Source: Bacteroidales bacterium UBA3653
GTDB lineage: Bacteria > Bacteroidota > Bacteroidia > Bacteroidales > Paludibacteraceae
DNA: 64,000 bases
Assembly: GCA_002373505.1 (NCBI GenBank)
Contig: DFKE01000010.1
Location: 21,868 to 85,867 of the forward strand
Direction: 5' to 3'
This document shows positions 39,076 to 48,279 of the stretch, one piece after another. Position 1 is the first letter of the stretch. Each line of letters begins with the position of its first letter. Made by a program: the position numbers and the translations under genes. The notes below the pieces were generated by a model that was not told the DNA's origin, did not search any database, and saw only the letters and a program-made list of their open reading frames with translations.

Positions 39076-41302
39076 ATCGTTTAACTTCTTTTATGTTTTC
39101 AACTTTGCGGATCGCTTTCAGCAATTCCTCCAGTTCGCTTTTGTCATATACATAAATCTCCATCGTTCCTTTGAAGATGCCGTCTTCGCTGGATATGTTG
39201 ATGGCGCGCATGTTGATGTGGAAATCCGTCGTGATAGCTTGTAGCACTTGGATGAACACGCCGAATTTGTCTATTCCCTTCAACTCGATCGTCTCTACGA
39301 ACGATTGTACGCGGTGGGTGTTCCATGTCGCGGAATATAACCGCTTGCCGTAACTCGTCTTCAGCAATGCCGCTTCCGGGCAGTCCAGCTTGTGTATGTG
39401 CATCATGCCTTCTTCGTCCAGATAACCCAGCACCTCGTCGCCCGGGATAGGATGGCAGCATTGGCTCAGGATGTATTCTTTGCCCAGGTTCTCGTCCGTC
39501 AACACGATGGCGTGAGGACCTTTCTTCGGCTTCACTGCATCCTTCTCTCCCTCCCTTGAGGGGAGGGTCGGGGAGAGGTTGTTACGCTTGCCGATGAACG
39601 GCACGTACGACAGCAGGCTGCGTTTCGGATAGACGATATCATGGATGTTATCCAGCCGGATGGAACCCTGGCCTACCTGTGCGTACAACTCGCTCGGTTG
39701 CGTCAAATCATAATAATTCAATAACCGTGCCAAAGCCAGATCGCGGTCGGCGGCGAGGTCTTTATCCATCAGGATAGCGTCTTCCACCAACTTCTCGCCG
39801 TGCTTGATATAACGCCTCTCCTCGCGGCGGAAATACTGGTTCAGACCGTTGCGCGCTCTCGCCGTGGTCACCATCTTCAGCCATTCGCGCTGCGGATGCT
39901 GGCTGTTGGAGGTCAGGATCTCTATCTGGTCGCCGCCTTTCAGACGGTAGGACAGCGGTACTAACGTATGGTTGACCTTGGCGCCGATACAATGTTCGCC
40001 TAACTCGGAGTGGAGTAGGAACGCAAAATCCAGAGCCGTTGCGCCTAACGGCAGGGTCTTGATCTCGCCTTTCGGGGTGAAGACGAATACTTCCTGTGCA
40101 AACAGATTCAGCTTGAAAGTTCCTAAAAACTCCATCGCGTCTTTGTCCGGATGAGCCAGAACCTCCTTGATCTCCTGGATCCATTTGTCCAGACCGTCGT
40201 CGCTCTCGCCGGTCTTGTATTTCCAATGCGCCGCGTAGCCGTGCTCGGCTATCTCGTGCATACGGTCCGTGCGGATCTGAACCTCTACCCATTCGCCGTT
40301 CTTGCCCATCACCGTTACGTGCAGGGCCTCATAACCGTTGGCTTTCGGCGTCGAGATCCAGTCGCGGATGCGCTCAGGATGAGGACGGTAAATCTCCGTG
40401 ATGGCGGAATAAATCATCCAGCACTGGTCCTTCTCGCTCATCGATTCGTTCGGAGTGAAGATGATACGCACGGCCATCAGGTCATACACGTCTTCAAAGG
40501 CGCATTGCTGCCTCATCATCTTTTTCCATATCGAATAGACCGATTTGATGCGAGCTTTCATCGTGAAGGTGTAACCCATGCTCTGCAGACGCTCACGGAT
40601 CGGGGCGGAGAAGGCCTCGTAGTCTTCCAACTTGCTGCCTTTGATGGCTTCCAACTTGTCATGGATCTCCTGCCATGTCTCCGGGTGCTCGTATTTGAAA
40701 CTCAGATCCTCCAGCTCCGTCTTGATCGGGAATAGACCCAGACGGTGGGCAAGAGGAGCATAGATATACTCTGTCTCGCCGGCTATCTTGTATTGCTTGT
40801 CTTTCGGCTGCGAACCGAGCGTGCGCATGTTGTGAAGCCGGTCGGCAATCTTGATCAGCACAACGCGTATATCGTCGCTGATCGTCAGCAGCAGCTTGCG
40901 GAAGTTCTCCGCTTGCTCGCTCGCCTGACTGCCGAAAACACCGCCGCTGATCTTCGTCAGACCGCCTACGATCTGCGCTATCTTGTCGCCGAAAAGGCCA
41001 GCGATGTCCTCTACGGTATAATCCGTGTCTTCTACTACGTCATGCAGAAGTGCTGCGCAGATACTGGTGCTGCCCAGACCTATCTGTTTCACGCAGATAC
41101 GCGCGACTGCAAGAGGATGCATGATATACGGCTCGCCGCTTAGCCGGCGGACACCGTAATGAGCCTTGTACGCAAAATTGAACGCATGCGTGATCAGCTC
41201 CACTTTCTGACGGTGGAGCGTATGCGCGTAGTCGTCCAGCAACGCCTCAAATTCGCGTTGGATCATCAGATCTTCTTCCGCTGTAAATTCGCTCTTTTGC
41301 AT
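39059..41302 (-). CDS. RelA/SpoT-type (p)ppGpp synthetase/hydrolase
   Basis: A 747-residue enzyme: HD hydrolase domain (GEPYIMHPLAVARICVKQIG, ALLHDVVEDTDYT, residues 40-200), synthetase domain (KARIKSVYSIWKKM, ANGYEALHVTVMGK, VEVQIRTDRMHEIAEHGYAA, about 240-390), TGS domain (FVFTPKGEIKTLPLGATALD), a CCHPIPGDE zinc-finger-like segment and a C-terminal ACT domain. It controls the stringent response alarmone. Between TGS and the CCHP segment lies NNLSPTLPSREGEKDA, encoded by a copy of an intergenic repeat, apparently an in-frame insertion. The intact HD motif suggests hydrolase activity as well. Confidence 0.93.
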   Translation of the reverse strand: MQKSEFTAEEDLMIQREFEALLDDYAHTLHRQKVELITHAFNFAYKAHYGVRRLSGEPYIMHPLAVARICVKQIGLGSTSICAALLHDVVEDTDYTVEDIAGLFGDKIAQIVGGLTKISGGVFGSQASEQAENFRKLLLTISDDIRVVLIKIADRLHNMRTLGSQPKDKQYKIAGETEYIYAPLAHRLGLFPIKTELEDLSFKYEHPETWQEIHDKLEAIKGSKLEDYEAFSAPIRERLQSMGYTFTMKARIKSVYSIWKKMMRQQCAFEDVYDLMAVRIIFTPNESMSEKDQCWMIYSAITEIYRPHPERIRDWISTPKANGYEALHVTVMGKNGEWVEVQIRTDRMHEIAEHGYAAHWKYKTGESDDGLDKWIQEIKEVLAHPDKDAMEFLGTFKLNLFAQEVFVFTPKGEIKTLPLGATALDFAFLLHSELGEHCIGAKVNHTLVPLSYRLKGGDQIEILTSNSQHPQREWLKMVTTARARNGLNQYFRREERRYIKHGEKLVEDAILMDKDLAADRDLALARLLNYYDLTQPSELYAQVGQGSIRLDNIHDIVYPKRSLLSYVPFIGKRNNLSPTLPSREGEKDAVKPKKGPHAIVLTDENLGKEYILSQCCHPIPGDEVLGYLDEEGMMHIHKLDCPEAALLKTSYGKRLYSATWNTHRVQSFVETIELKGIDKFGVFIQVLQAITTDFHINMRAINISSEDGIFKGTMEIYVYDKSELEELLKAIRKVENIKEVKRYEKDF
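39546..39580. repeat. Intergenic repeat inserted within the RelA/SpoT gene
   Basis: CCTCCCTTGAGGGGAGG with GTCGGGGAGAGG matches repeats in the 41.6 and 41.9 kb intergenic DNA. Here it is in frame and encodes LSPTLPSREGE. Confidence 0.8.
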
Positions 41303-41321
41303 AATAAGCCAAATTGACGTG

Positions 41322-41353
41322 CAAAATTACTATTTTTTTTTCATATATGCAAG
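41322..41353 (-). promoter_or_regulatory. Promoter of the RelA/SpoT gene
   Basis: Minus strand CTTG (41353-41350), 20 bases, TAATTTTG (41329-41322), 20 bases before the ATG. Confidence 0.65.
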
Positions 41354-41475
41354 TGCGCGCGCGTTTTTTGTGTTTTTTCTTGCTGTTGTTCATGTTTTTG
41401 TTCTTTTTTTTGTTCATTTTTCTCCTTCCTCCTTTCTTCTCTTTCCTCCTTTTGTCTCTGCCCTCAGTCTACCTC

Positions 41476-41593
41476 TCGCCGATGTACCGGCGAGCCTGCT
41501 CCTTTTTTTTAGCAAGCCTTCGTTGTTTCTTTCGGTGGCATTTTTGCCGCCGGATTCTTCTATAGCGTCCGTTGTGCCGTCTGAGAGACAGTT
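41476..41593. repeat. 118-base direct repeat, copy A
   Basis: Identical or nearly so to 41688-41805. It holds two stems: TCGCCG-ATGTAC-CGGCGA and CGGTGGCA-TTTT-TGCCGCCG. The right half recurs at 51236-51289. Confidence 0.85.
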
Positions 41594-41687
41594 CCTTCCT
41601 CCCTCCCTTTCCCTTTTTCCTCCCTTGAGGGGAGGTCGGGTGGGGTTACTTCCTCCCGCCCTTTCCCCTTTCCCTTTCTCCTTTCTT

Positions 41688-41805
41688 TCGCCGATGTACC
41701 GGCGAGCCTGCTCCTTTTTTTTAGCAAGCCTTCGTTGTTTCTTTCGGTGGCATTTTTGCCGCCGGATTCTTCTATAGCGTCCGTTGTGCCGTCTGAGAGA
41801 CAGTT
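41688..41805. repeat. 118-base direct repeat, copy B
   Basis: Second copy, 212 bases from copy A; both are followed by a C/T-rich tract and a CCTCCC hairpin. Confidence 0.85.
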
Positions 41806-42027
41806 ACTTCCTCCCTCCCTTTCCCTTTCTCCTCCCCTTGTGGGGTGAAGGGCTTTGCCCGATTGAGCGTCCGGTGGACGGTCATAGAACCTTTTTCGGG
41901 TGGGGTTTCCTTTCTTTTCTCCTCCCTTGAAGGGAGGTCGGGTGTGGTTTACTTTGGGACCGGTGGGCTCTTCCTTCGGTATTATATACATAGTATATAA
42001 TACTATAGTGTAAGGAACGAAAAATTA

Positions 42028-42071
42028 GTGCGTGATAAGTGCGTGATAAGTGCGTTATAAGTGCGTCATAA
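42028..42071. repeat. 11-base tandem array
   Basis: Four units of GTGCGTGATAA with single changes at the seventh and eighth base. An 11-base array of other sequence lies at 53993-54036. Confidence 0.8.
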
Positions 42072-42192
42072 GTTGGAGATAACAAGGGAAGATAAGAGGC
42101 GGATTACAGCGGCTTGATGACCGTCTGAACCCCTGCGGACATAAGGCTTCTGGACGATGAAGCGCTTTTTCTATGAAAAAATGGAATAAATA

Positions 42193-42224
42193 TTTGCATA
42201 TCTGGCATATTTTTTGTACCTTTG
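42193..42224 (+). promoter_or_regulatory. Promoter of the amidase gene
   Basis: TTTG (42193-42196), 20 bases, TACCTTTG (42217-42224); 28 bases before the ATG. Confidence 0.75.
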
Positions 42225-42252
42225 CAGCGAATTTGATTTAATTTGGCGTATT

Positions 42253-43362
42253 ATGCGAAGAAAAATATATATCGCCCTCATGCTTCTTTTCTCCCTCGCC
42301 GCAGGCGCGGCTGAGACGAACTACACCGTCGTCCTTGATGCCGGGCATGGAGGAAAAGACCCCGGAGCGGTAGGGCGGTTTTCTAAAGAGAAGGACCTCA
42401 ACCTCTCCCTCGTCCTCAAAATGGGAGAACTCCTGAATGAGCAATATCCGGACGTGAAAGTGGTATATACGCGCTCCACGGACGTCTTTATCCCCCTTCA
42501 GACACGCGCGGACATAGCGAACAAAAACAACGCGGACCTCTTTATCTCCATACATGCCAACGCCTCGCCTTCCAAGGAGGCAAAAGGAGTAGAGACTTTT
42601 ATCCTCGGTACGGAGAAAATGGAGAAGAACCTCGATGTCGCCATGCGCGAGAACGCCGTGATGAAACTGGAGTCGGACTATAAAACGACTTATCAGGGCT
42701 TCGATCCGAACTCGATCGACTCCTATATTATGTTCGAACTGATGCAGAACAGTTTCATGGATCAGTCCCTTCAGTTCGCGGAGCAGGTACAGAAACGTTT
42801 TGTGGGACATCTCAACCGCTCTGACAGAGGCGTGCAGCAGGCTTCGTTCTGGGTGCTTCTCAAAACGGCTTGCCCTTCCATCCTCTTTGAGATGGGATTT
42901 ATCTCCAACCCCGAGGAGGAGCGCTATCTGAACCAGGAAGCCTCTATCGCACAAATGGCGAACGCGCTTGTCAATGCTTTTGGCGCCTATACGCACAAAC
43001 AGGCGGTACGCAAGGAGAACCTCGCGATAGATACTACTTCCGCCCCCGTACCAACACCATCTGTTGAAACAACACCCGATTCTCCTGTTCCCTCTGTTCC
43101 TTCTACTCCCTCTAGCCCCTCTAATTCCTCTCGCTCCTCTAACTCTCCTGTCACCTATTATGCCCTCCAGATATGTGCTTCGCGTACGCTCCTGGATCCC
43201 TCGGATCCCAAACTCAAAGGGCTCTCATGCGAGTACCGTAAAGTGGGCGACTGGTACAAGTATTACGCGATTGTGGATACGGACCGCAATAAAGTCGTGG
43301 AGAAGCAGAAAGAGATCAAAAAACTCTTCCCCGATTGTTGGATAACCAAATTTGAAAAATAA
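42253..43362 (+). CDS. N-acetylmuramoyl-L-alanine amidase with SPOR-like domain
   Basis: A 369-residue protein from MRRKIYIALMLLFSLAAGAA (signal peptide). The Amidase_3 domain shows VVLDAGHGGKDPGAVG (zinc His), LFISIHANASPS (zinc His) and ILFEMGFISNPEEERYL (catalytic Glu). A Pro/Ser-rich linker (about 275-305) and a C-terminal SPOR-like domain (YYALQICASRTLLDPSDPKL, ending CWITKFEK) follow, which would target septal glycan. It cuts peptide stems from peptidoglycan during cell division. The MlaD-like gene follows at 19 bases. Confidence 0.9.
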   Translation: MRRKIYIALMLLFSLAAGAAETNYTVVLDAGHGGKDPGAVGRFSKEKDLNLSLVLKMGELLNEQYPDVKVVYTRSTDVFIPLQTRADIANKNNADLFISIHANASPSKEAKGVETFILGTEKMEKNLDVAMRENAVMKLESDYKTTYQGFDPNSIDSYIMFELMQNSFMDQSLQFAEQVQKRFVGHLNRSDRGVQQASFWVLLKTACPSILFEMGFISNPEEERYLNQEASIAQMANALVNAFGAYTHKQAVRKENLAIDTTSAPVPTPSVETTPDSPVPSVPSTPSSPSNSSRSSNSPVTYYALQICASRTLLDPSDPKLKGLSCEYRKVGDWYKYYAIVDTDRNKVVEKQKEIKKLFPDCWITKFEK

Positions 43363-43381
43363 CTGATAACAAACAACTCCT

Positions 43382-44299
43382 ATGAAATACGCACGCGAAA
43401 TTAAGGTCGGCGCACTGGCCACCCTTTGTCTTTTCCTCTTGTTCTTTGGCTTCAACTTCCTGAAAGGAGTGAATATCTTCTCGCCTACCAATTCTTTCCA
43501 TGGCCTCTACCCGGATCTCCATGGGCTGGAGGAGCAGGCGGCGGTATATATCCGCGGACACAAAGTAGGACAAGTGGACCGGATCTCCTATGATTTTACG
43601 CGCGACAGCGCTTTTACGGTTGATATATCGATCAACAAAGACATCGCTCTCCCGCAAGGAACCCAGATGGCGCTCATTGCAGACGGACTCCTCGGAGGAA
43701 TGGCTATCGAACTCCAACTGCCCTCTTGCAGCGATAGCGGTCTTACAGGCGAAGCCGGTCTTATAGAGAAAGGCTCTTTCCTTCCTACAACATACGTCCC
43801 GGGACTGATGGAATCTCTCCAAGGAGAACTGCTGGCGCATGTGGATGACGCCATTCAGAATGTGGACTCGCTTGTGGCGGAACTGCGCGGACAGGTCGAA
43901 GGAGGACATCTCAAAAACACGCTCTCCAATGCGGATCGTATCTCAGGAGACCTGGCTAACGTATCTACGGACCTCAAACGGATGATGAACAAACAGGTTC
44001 CGGCTATTGTCAACAATGCCGATACGGCTATCGCTAATCTCAATACGATCGTCTCCGACCTCAAGAAAGCCGACCTGGCGGCTACGGTTGCACGGGTGGA
44101 CACCGCCGTGGATGGCGTGAACGGACTCATCGCCGACGTACGCTCGCAGGAGGGCACGCTCGGACAGCTGATTTATAACAAATCGCTCTACGATCATATA
44201 GACGCAACGGTCATCTCCGCGGACTCTCTCCTCGTCGATCTCAAAGCGCACCCGAAACGCTATGTGCATTTCTCCGTTTTCGGTAAAAAAGATAAATAA
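43382..44299 (+). CDS. MlaD/MCE-family lipid transport protein
   Basis: A 305-residue protein with one N-terminal membrane anchor (VGALATLCLFLLFFGFNFLK) and an MCE domain (AVYIRGHKVGQVDRISYDFT, IALPQGTQMALIADGLLGGM), then a helical C-terminal part (SNADRISGDLANVSTDLKRM). MCE proteins form periplasmic rings moving phospholipids between membranes. The permease and ATPase partners are not in the window. It ends an operon with the amidase, closed by a terminator. Confidence 0.88.
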   Translation: MKYAREIKVGALATLCLFLLFFGFNFLKGVNIFSPTNSFHGLYPDLHGLEEQAAVYIRGHKVGQVDRISYDFTRDSAFTVDISINKDIALPQGTQMALIADGLLGGMAIELQLPSCSDSGLTGEAGLIEKGSFLPTTYVPGLMESLQGELLAHVDDAIQNVDSLVAELRGQVEGGHLKNTLSNADRISGDLANVSTDLKRMMNKQVPAIVNNADTAIANLNTIVSDLKKADLAATVARVDTAVDGVNGLIADVRSQEGTLGQLIYNKSLYDHIDATVISADSLLVDLKAHPKRYVHFSVFGKKDK

Positions 44300-44327
44300 A
44301 TCACCCCAAAATGTTCAGAAAAGGAAG

Positions 44328-44368
44328 ATATTGTTATTTGGATGTTTTCTAAATAACAATATTTTTTT
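44328..44368 (+). terminator. Terminator of the amidase-MlaD operon
   Basis: Perfect 12-pair stem ATATTGTTATTT with AAATAACAATAT followed by a T run. Confidence 0.85.
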
Positions 44369-44572
44369 ACATTGTCGTGTGTGTTGATTTTCAATTTGTT
44401 ATATAACTTATTAACACGTGAAACATGTGGAACATTTTTGCGCAAATCGCTGATTTTCGGGGACTTACGGATTTACGCATGCTCCCAAAACATGAATTTT
44501 CAAATACTTATATCTAATTGCTTGTAAATCCGCAAGTTACATGTATGACCTTTTTGACTACTTGACTTGCAA

Positions 44573-44604
44573 TTTGCGTATTTCAAAAAAAAGCAGTACC
44601 TTTG
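44573..44604 (+). promoter_or_regulatory. dnaA promoter
   Basis: TTTG (44573-44576), 20 bases, TACCTTTG (44597-44604). The block from the spacer past the start site nearly equals that of the rRNA operon promoter. Confidence 0.75.
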
Positions 44605-44630
44605 CACTCGATTTCGTACCAGAGGCGCTT

Positions 44631-44660
44631 CACCCAGGTTCATTTCCAGGGTGTTTTTTT
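44631..44660 (+). terminator. Terminator-like hairpin in the dnaA leader
   Basis: CACCC-A-GG, seven-base loop, CC-A-GGGTG, then seven T. It stands about 25 bases after the expected transcript start and 43 before the dnaA ATG, so it may attenuate dnaA. Confidence 0.65.
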
Positions 44661-44702
44661 AGCCCCCAAAACGAACACTCCTTATATATTATTATATAAT
44701 TA

Positions 44703-46067
44703 ATGCAAACGATTCAACAACAATGGGCACAGTGTCAGACCATCCTGGCTGACAACCTTACAAGCAGCGCTTACCGGACATGGTTCGCGCCTATCGTACC
44801 CGTTCAGTTTGCGGAAGGAGTGTTGGTCCTCCAGGTTAAATCGCAGTTCGTAGCGGAGTATATTGAGCAGAATTATCTGCCGCTCCTCTCTTCGGCTATC
44901 ATACGTGTCTTCGGGGCGGGAACCAAACTGGAGTACCGTGTACTCATTGATTCTACTACGGGAGCGGGAACGAAACTGCCTTCTGCCGGAGCCGTGGCGC
45001 AGACGATGCCTGTGCCGGGAGCTGTTAGGCAGAACGAGAATTTTGACTCGCAGCTGAATGACCTCTATACCTTCGATTCCTTCGTGCCCGGAGAGCCGAA
45101 CAAGTTGGCGCGTACTGCCGGACTGGCTATCGCTAAACAACCCGGATATACTGCCTTCAATCCGCTCTTCGTCTATGGCGGAAGCGGAGTGGGGAAGACC
45201 CACCTCGCAAACGCGATCGGAAATCAGGTTCGGGCGCTCAATCCACAGTCGCGTGTCATATATGTCAGCGCGAATACATTCAAACTGCAATACCAGGACG
45301 CTACGAAGAACAACAAAGTGCCGGATTTCCTCAATTTCTACAACTCGGTTGACGTGCTGATTGTGGATGATATCCAGTATTTCGCAGGGCTGAGAGGCAC
45401 GCAGGATACATTCTTCCATATCTTCGATTATCTCCAGCAGAGTCGCAAACAGTTGATCCTGACTTGCGACCGGCCGCCTGTGGAACTCAAAGATATACAG
45501 GAGCGCCTGCTTACACGTTTCAAATGGGGACTCTCGGCTGAGATCAAGGAACCGGATTATCTCCTTAGAAAAAACATCCTCCTCTCTAAAATGAAACGCG
45601 ACGGCATTGACCTGAGCGGAGAAGTGGTGGATTATATCGCACAGAGCGTCCGCAGTTCAGTACGGGACTTGGAGGGTATCCTCGCTTCCTTGCTCGCGCA
45701 CTCTACGCTCACCGATCGGGAGATCGATGTGGCGCTCGCGGAAGAGGTCATTAGCCATATTGTCGCTATCCAGCCGAGGGTCATCACGGTCGGAGATGTG
45801 ATAGGCGCGGTGGCGGAGCACTACGGGATTTCGGAGAAAGCGATTCTCTCATCCAACCGCTCGCGCGAGATCACGCAGGTACGGCATGTCGCTGCTTATC
45901 TGTGCAAGGAGATGACCCATAGCTCCCTCACGGAGATAGGATTTAAGATGGGACGCAGAACCCACGCTACGATGCTCCATTCAGTTGCTATCGTTAAGAA
46001 CCAATTGGAGTTCGACCCTGCTTTGAGACAGCATATAGCACAGCTGGAAGCAGCACTCAAATACTAA
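44703..46067 (+). CDS. dnaA: Chromosomal replication initiator DnaA
   Basis: A 454-residue protein with N-terminal domain I (WAQCQTILADNLTSSAYRTW), AAA+ domain with Walker A GGSGVGKTHLANAIG and Walker B VLIVDDIQYFAG, and C-terminal domain IV with the DnaA signature region (GRRTHATMLHSV). It binds oriC and opens DNA. It is monocistronic, with a promoter and attenuator-like hairpin upstream and a terminator 65 bases downstream. Confidence 0.97.
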   Translation: MQTIQQQWAQCQTILADNLTSSAYRTWFAPIVPVQFAEGVLVLQVKSQFVAEYIEQNYLPLLSSAIIRVFGAGTKLEYRVLIDSTTGAGTKLPSAGAVAQTMPVPGAVRQNENFDSQLNDLYTFDSFVPGEPNKLARTAGLAIAKQPGYTAFNPLFVYGGSGVGKTHLANAIGNQVRALNPQSRVIYVSANTFKLQYQDATKNNKVPDFLNFYNSVDVLIVDDIQYFAGLRGTQDTFFHIFDYLQQSRKQLILTCDRPPVELKDIQERLLTRFKWGLSAEIKEPDYLLRKNILLSKMKRDGIDLSGEVVDYIAQSVRSSVRDLEGILASLLAHSTLTDREIDVALAEEVISHIVAIQPRVITVGDVIGAVAEHYGISEKAILSSNRSREITQVRHVAAYLCKEMTHSSLTEIGFKMGRRTHATMLHSVAIVKNQLEFDPALRQHIAQLEAALKY

Positions 46068-46131
46068 AATCTCTGTTTGGAAAACAACAGAAAACAATAT
46101 CTTGAATAATTAATAATGTGAACTATATAAG

Positions 46132-46161
46132 AAAAACGACATCCGAAAGGGTGTCGTTTTT
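46132..46161 (+). terminator. Terminator after dnaA
   Basis: AAAAACGACA pairs with TGTCGTTTTT, with extra pairing in CC-GAAA-GG; it can work on both strands, serving groEL too. Confidence 0.8.
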
Positions 46162-46163
46162 CC

Positions 46164-46212
46164 TTGTCCTTCGTACATCGTACATCGTACTTTGTCCTTC
46201 GTCCTTCGTCCT
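46164..46212. repeat. Heptanucleotide array after groEL
   Basis: Seven perfectly phased 7-base units: TTGTCCT, TCGTACA twice, TCGTACT, TTGTCCT, TCGTCCT twice. It ends exactly at the groEL stop. Confidence 0.85.
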
Positions 46213-47841
46213 TTACATCATTCCTCCCATACCTCCTGCGGGCATAGCCGGAGCCGGATGCTCTTCAGGATGATCTACGATCACGCATTCGGTCGTCAGG
46301 AACATACCGGCTACCGATGCGGCGTTCTCCAATGCTACACGGGCTACCTTGGCGGGATCGACAACACCGGCTTCGAGCAGGTTCTCGAATTTGTCCAGAC
46401 GGGCGTTGTAACCGAAATCAGCCTTGCCGCTGCGTACTTTGTCTACTACTACGGCGCCTTCCTTGCCTGCGTTGGCTACGATCTGGCGAAGCGGTTCCTC
46501 GATTGCGCGGCGGATGATCTCTATACCCGTCTGCTCGTCCTCGTTGTCGCCTTTCAGACCTTCCAGAGCCGCTTGAGCGCGGATATACATCACGCCGCCG
46601 CCCGGTACGATACCTTCTTCTACGGCTGCGCGGGTTGCGCTCAACGCATCGTCAACGCGGTCTTTCTTCTCTTTCATCTCTACCTCGCTGGCTGCGCCTA
46701 CGTTCAACTGCGCTACGCCGCCGGCTAACTTGGCAAGACGCTCCTGCAACTTCTCTTTGTCGTAACTCGATTTGGTAGCGGCTATCTGCGCTTTGATCTG
46801 GTTGGCACGGGCATCAATGGCTTCTTTGGAGCCTGCGCCGTTGACGATAGTCGTGTTATCTTTGCTTACGGTGATGGTCTCCGCGCTGCCGAGCATGTCG
46901 ATTGTCGCGCTCTCCAGCTTGATACCTTTCTCCTCGCTGATCACGGTGCCGCCTGTCAGAATGGCGATATCTTCCAGCATCTCTTTGCGGCGGTCGCCGA
47001 AGCCCGGAGCCTTCACGGCGCATATCTTCAACTGGGCACGCAGACGGTTGACTACCAGTGCTGTCAGAGCCTCGCTGTCCACATCCTCGGCGATGATCAA
47101 TAACGGTCTGCCGCTCTGTACTGCCGGCTCAAGGATAGGCAGCAACTCTTTCAGGTTGGATATCTTCTTGTCGTAGATCAAGATATACGGCTTGTCCATC
47201 TCTACCAGCATCTCTTCGGTGTTGGTTACGAAATACGGACTGATATATCCGCGGTCGAACTGCATACCTTGTACTACGTCGATCGTCGTGTCCATGCCTT
47301 TGGCTTCACCGATAGTGATCACGCCGTCTTTGCTTACCTTGCGCATAGCGTCGGCAATCAGCTTGCCGATCTCGGCGTCGTTATTGGCGGATACGGTGGC
47401 TACTTGCTCGATCTTGTCGAAGTCGTTGCCTACTACCTCGGCGTTTTTCTTGATCTCGGCTACTACAGCGGCTACAGCCTTGTCAATACCGCGTTTCAGG
47501 TCCAGCGGATTAGCGCCGGCCGTTACGTTCTTCAGACCTACATTGATAATAGCTTGAGCCAGTACGGTTGCGGTCGTGGTACCATCGCCGGCTTGGTCAC
47601 CGGTCTTCGATGCCACTTCTTTCACCAACTGGGCGCCTAAGTTCTCTGCCGGATCAACCAGATCAACGGCTTTCGCTACGGTCACACCGTCTTTCGTGAT
47701 ATGCGGAGCACCGTATTTGGAATCAATCACTACGTTGCGGCCTTTCGGACCAAGCGTCACTTTTACGGCATTGGCGAGCTGGTCAACACCACGCTTCAGC
47801 GCCTCTCGCGCCTCCGTATTATAGGTAATATCTTTTGCCAT
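46213..47841 (-). CDS. groL: Chaperonin GroEL
   Basis: A 542-residue 60 kDa chaperonin with the N-terminal AREALKRGVDQLANAVKVTL, nucleotide-binding VTLGPKGRNVVID and GDGTTTATVLAQ, and the flexible C-terminal tail GGMGGMM. It folds proteins with GroES in the cytoplasm. It follows groES by 38 bases under the groES promoter. Confidence 0.98.
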   Translation of the reverse strand: MAKDITYNTEAREALKRGVDQLANAVKVTLGPKGRNVVIDSKYGAPHITKDGVTVAKAVDLVDPAENLGAQLVKEVASKTGDQAGDGTTTATVLAQAIINVGLKNVTAGANPLDLKRGIDKAVAAVVAEIKKNAEVVGNDFDKIEQVATVSANNDAEIGKLIADAMRKVSKDGVITIGEAKGMDTTIDVVQGMQFDRGYISPYFVTNTEEMLVEMDKPYILIYDKKISNLKELLPILEPAVQSGRPLLIIAEDVDSEALTALVVNRLRAQLKICAVKAPGFGDRRKEMLEDIAILTGGTVISEEKGIKLESATIDMLGSAETITVSKDNTTIVNGAGSKEAIDARANQIKAQIAATKSSYDKEKLQERLAKLAGGVAQLNVGAASEVEMKEKKDRVDDALSATRAAVEEGIVPGGGVMYIRAQAALEGLKGDNEDEQTGIEIIRRAIEEPLRQIVANAGKEGAVVVDKVRSGKADFGYNARLDKFENLLEAGVVDPAKVARVALENAASVAGMFLTTECVIVDHPEEHPAPAMPAGGMGGMM

Positions 47842-47879
47842 AGTTCTAAAATCTTAAATTTGAAATTTGCAATTTGAAA

Positions 47880-48155
47880 TTATTTAATTACTGCCCAGAT
47901 GTCGCTTTGCTTCATCATCAGGTATTTCTCGCCGTCGAACTCAAAATCCGAACCAGCCCATTTGCCGAATAGGATCTGGTCGCCCGGTTGTACATGCATC
48001 GGTTCGTCTTTGGTGCCCGTTCCTACGGCTACTACTTCGCCGCGGATGGGTTTCTCTTTGGCGTTATCAGGAATGATAATACCGCCTACGGTCTTTTCTT
48101 CTGCGGCCGCTGCTTTCACCAGCACGCGGTCTGCTAATGGTTGAATCTTGCTCAT
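47880..48155 (-). CDS. groS: Co-chaperonin GroES
   Basis: A 91-residue co-chaperonin with IQPLADRVLVKAAAAEEKTV, the mobile loop GGIIIPDNAKEKP and the roof region. It caps GroEL. It is transcribed from a promoter that overlaps the divergent ubiE promoter. Confidence 0.97.
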   Translation of the reverse strand: MSKIQPLADRVLVKAAAAEEKTVGGIIIPDNAKEKPIRGEVVAVGTGTKDEPMHVQPGDQILFGKWAGSDFEFDGEKYLMMKQSDIWAVIK

Positions 48156-48248
48156 AATATTTGTGTTTTTAATTTTTTATGCTCTGTATAAACTATGACA
48201 AACGCCGTGCCATAAATATTATTTATGCCATTTTGGCAGATTTGACAG

Positions 48249-48279
48249 CAAAGATACAACTTTTTTTGCATATTTCAAA
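48249..48279 (-). promoter_or_regulatory. groESL promoter
   Basis: Minus strand TTTG (48279-48276), 19 bases, TATCTTTG (48256-48249). It shares DNA with the ubiE promoter. Confidence 0.75.

Larger units (their letters stand above)
41303..42252. other. Repeat-rich 950-base intergenic region
   Basis: The divergent gap between the RelA/SpoT and amidase genes. Long open frames here are made of repeats (Arg/Glu/Lys-rich or Pro/Leu/Phe-rich) and are not genes. It holds a duplicated 118-base repeat, three or more CTCCCTTGAGGGGAG-type hairpins, an 11-base tandem array and the two divergent promoters. Confidence 0.6.
44300..44702. other. dnaA upstream region
   Basis: No gene is seen. It holds the terminator of the MlaD operon, the dnaA promoter, and a second terminator-like hairpin between that promoter and the dnaA start. 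No clear cluster of DnaA boxes was found. Confidence 0.5.

Noticed and set aside
41314..42085. Frames of 80-150 codons between the RelA/SpoT and amidase genes
   Set aside because: They are made of the duplicated repeat and C/T-rich tracts and give low-complexity peptides.
42108..42160. GAACCCCTGCGG match to the 120-base structured element
   Set aside because: Only about ten bases agree and none of the paired stems are present.
44703..46067. dnaA as a marker of the chromosome origin in this window
   Set aside because: No cluster of DnaA boxes was seen in the adjacent gaps, and in Bacteroidota dnaA need not lie at the origin.
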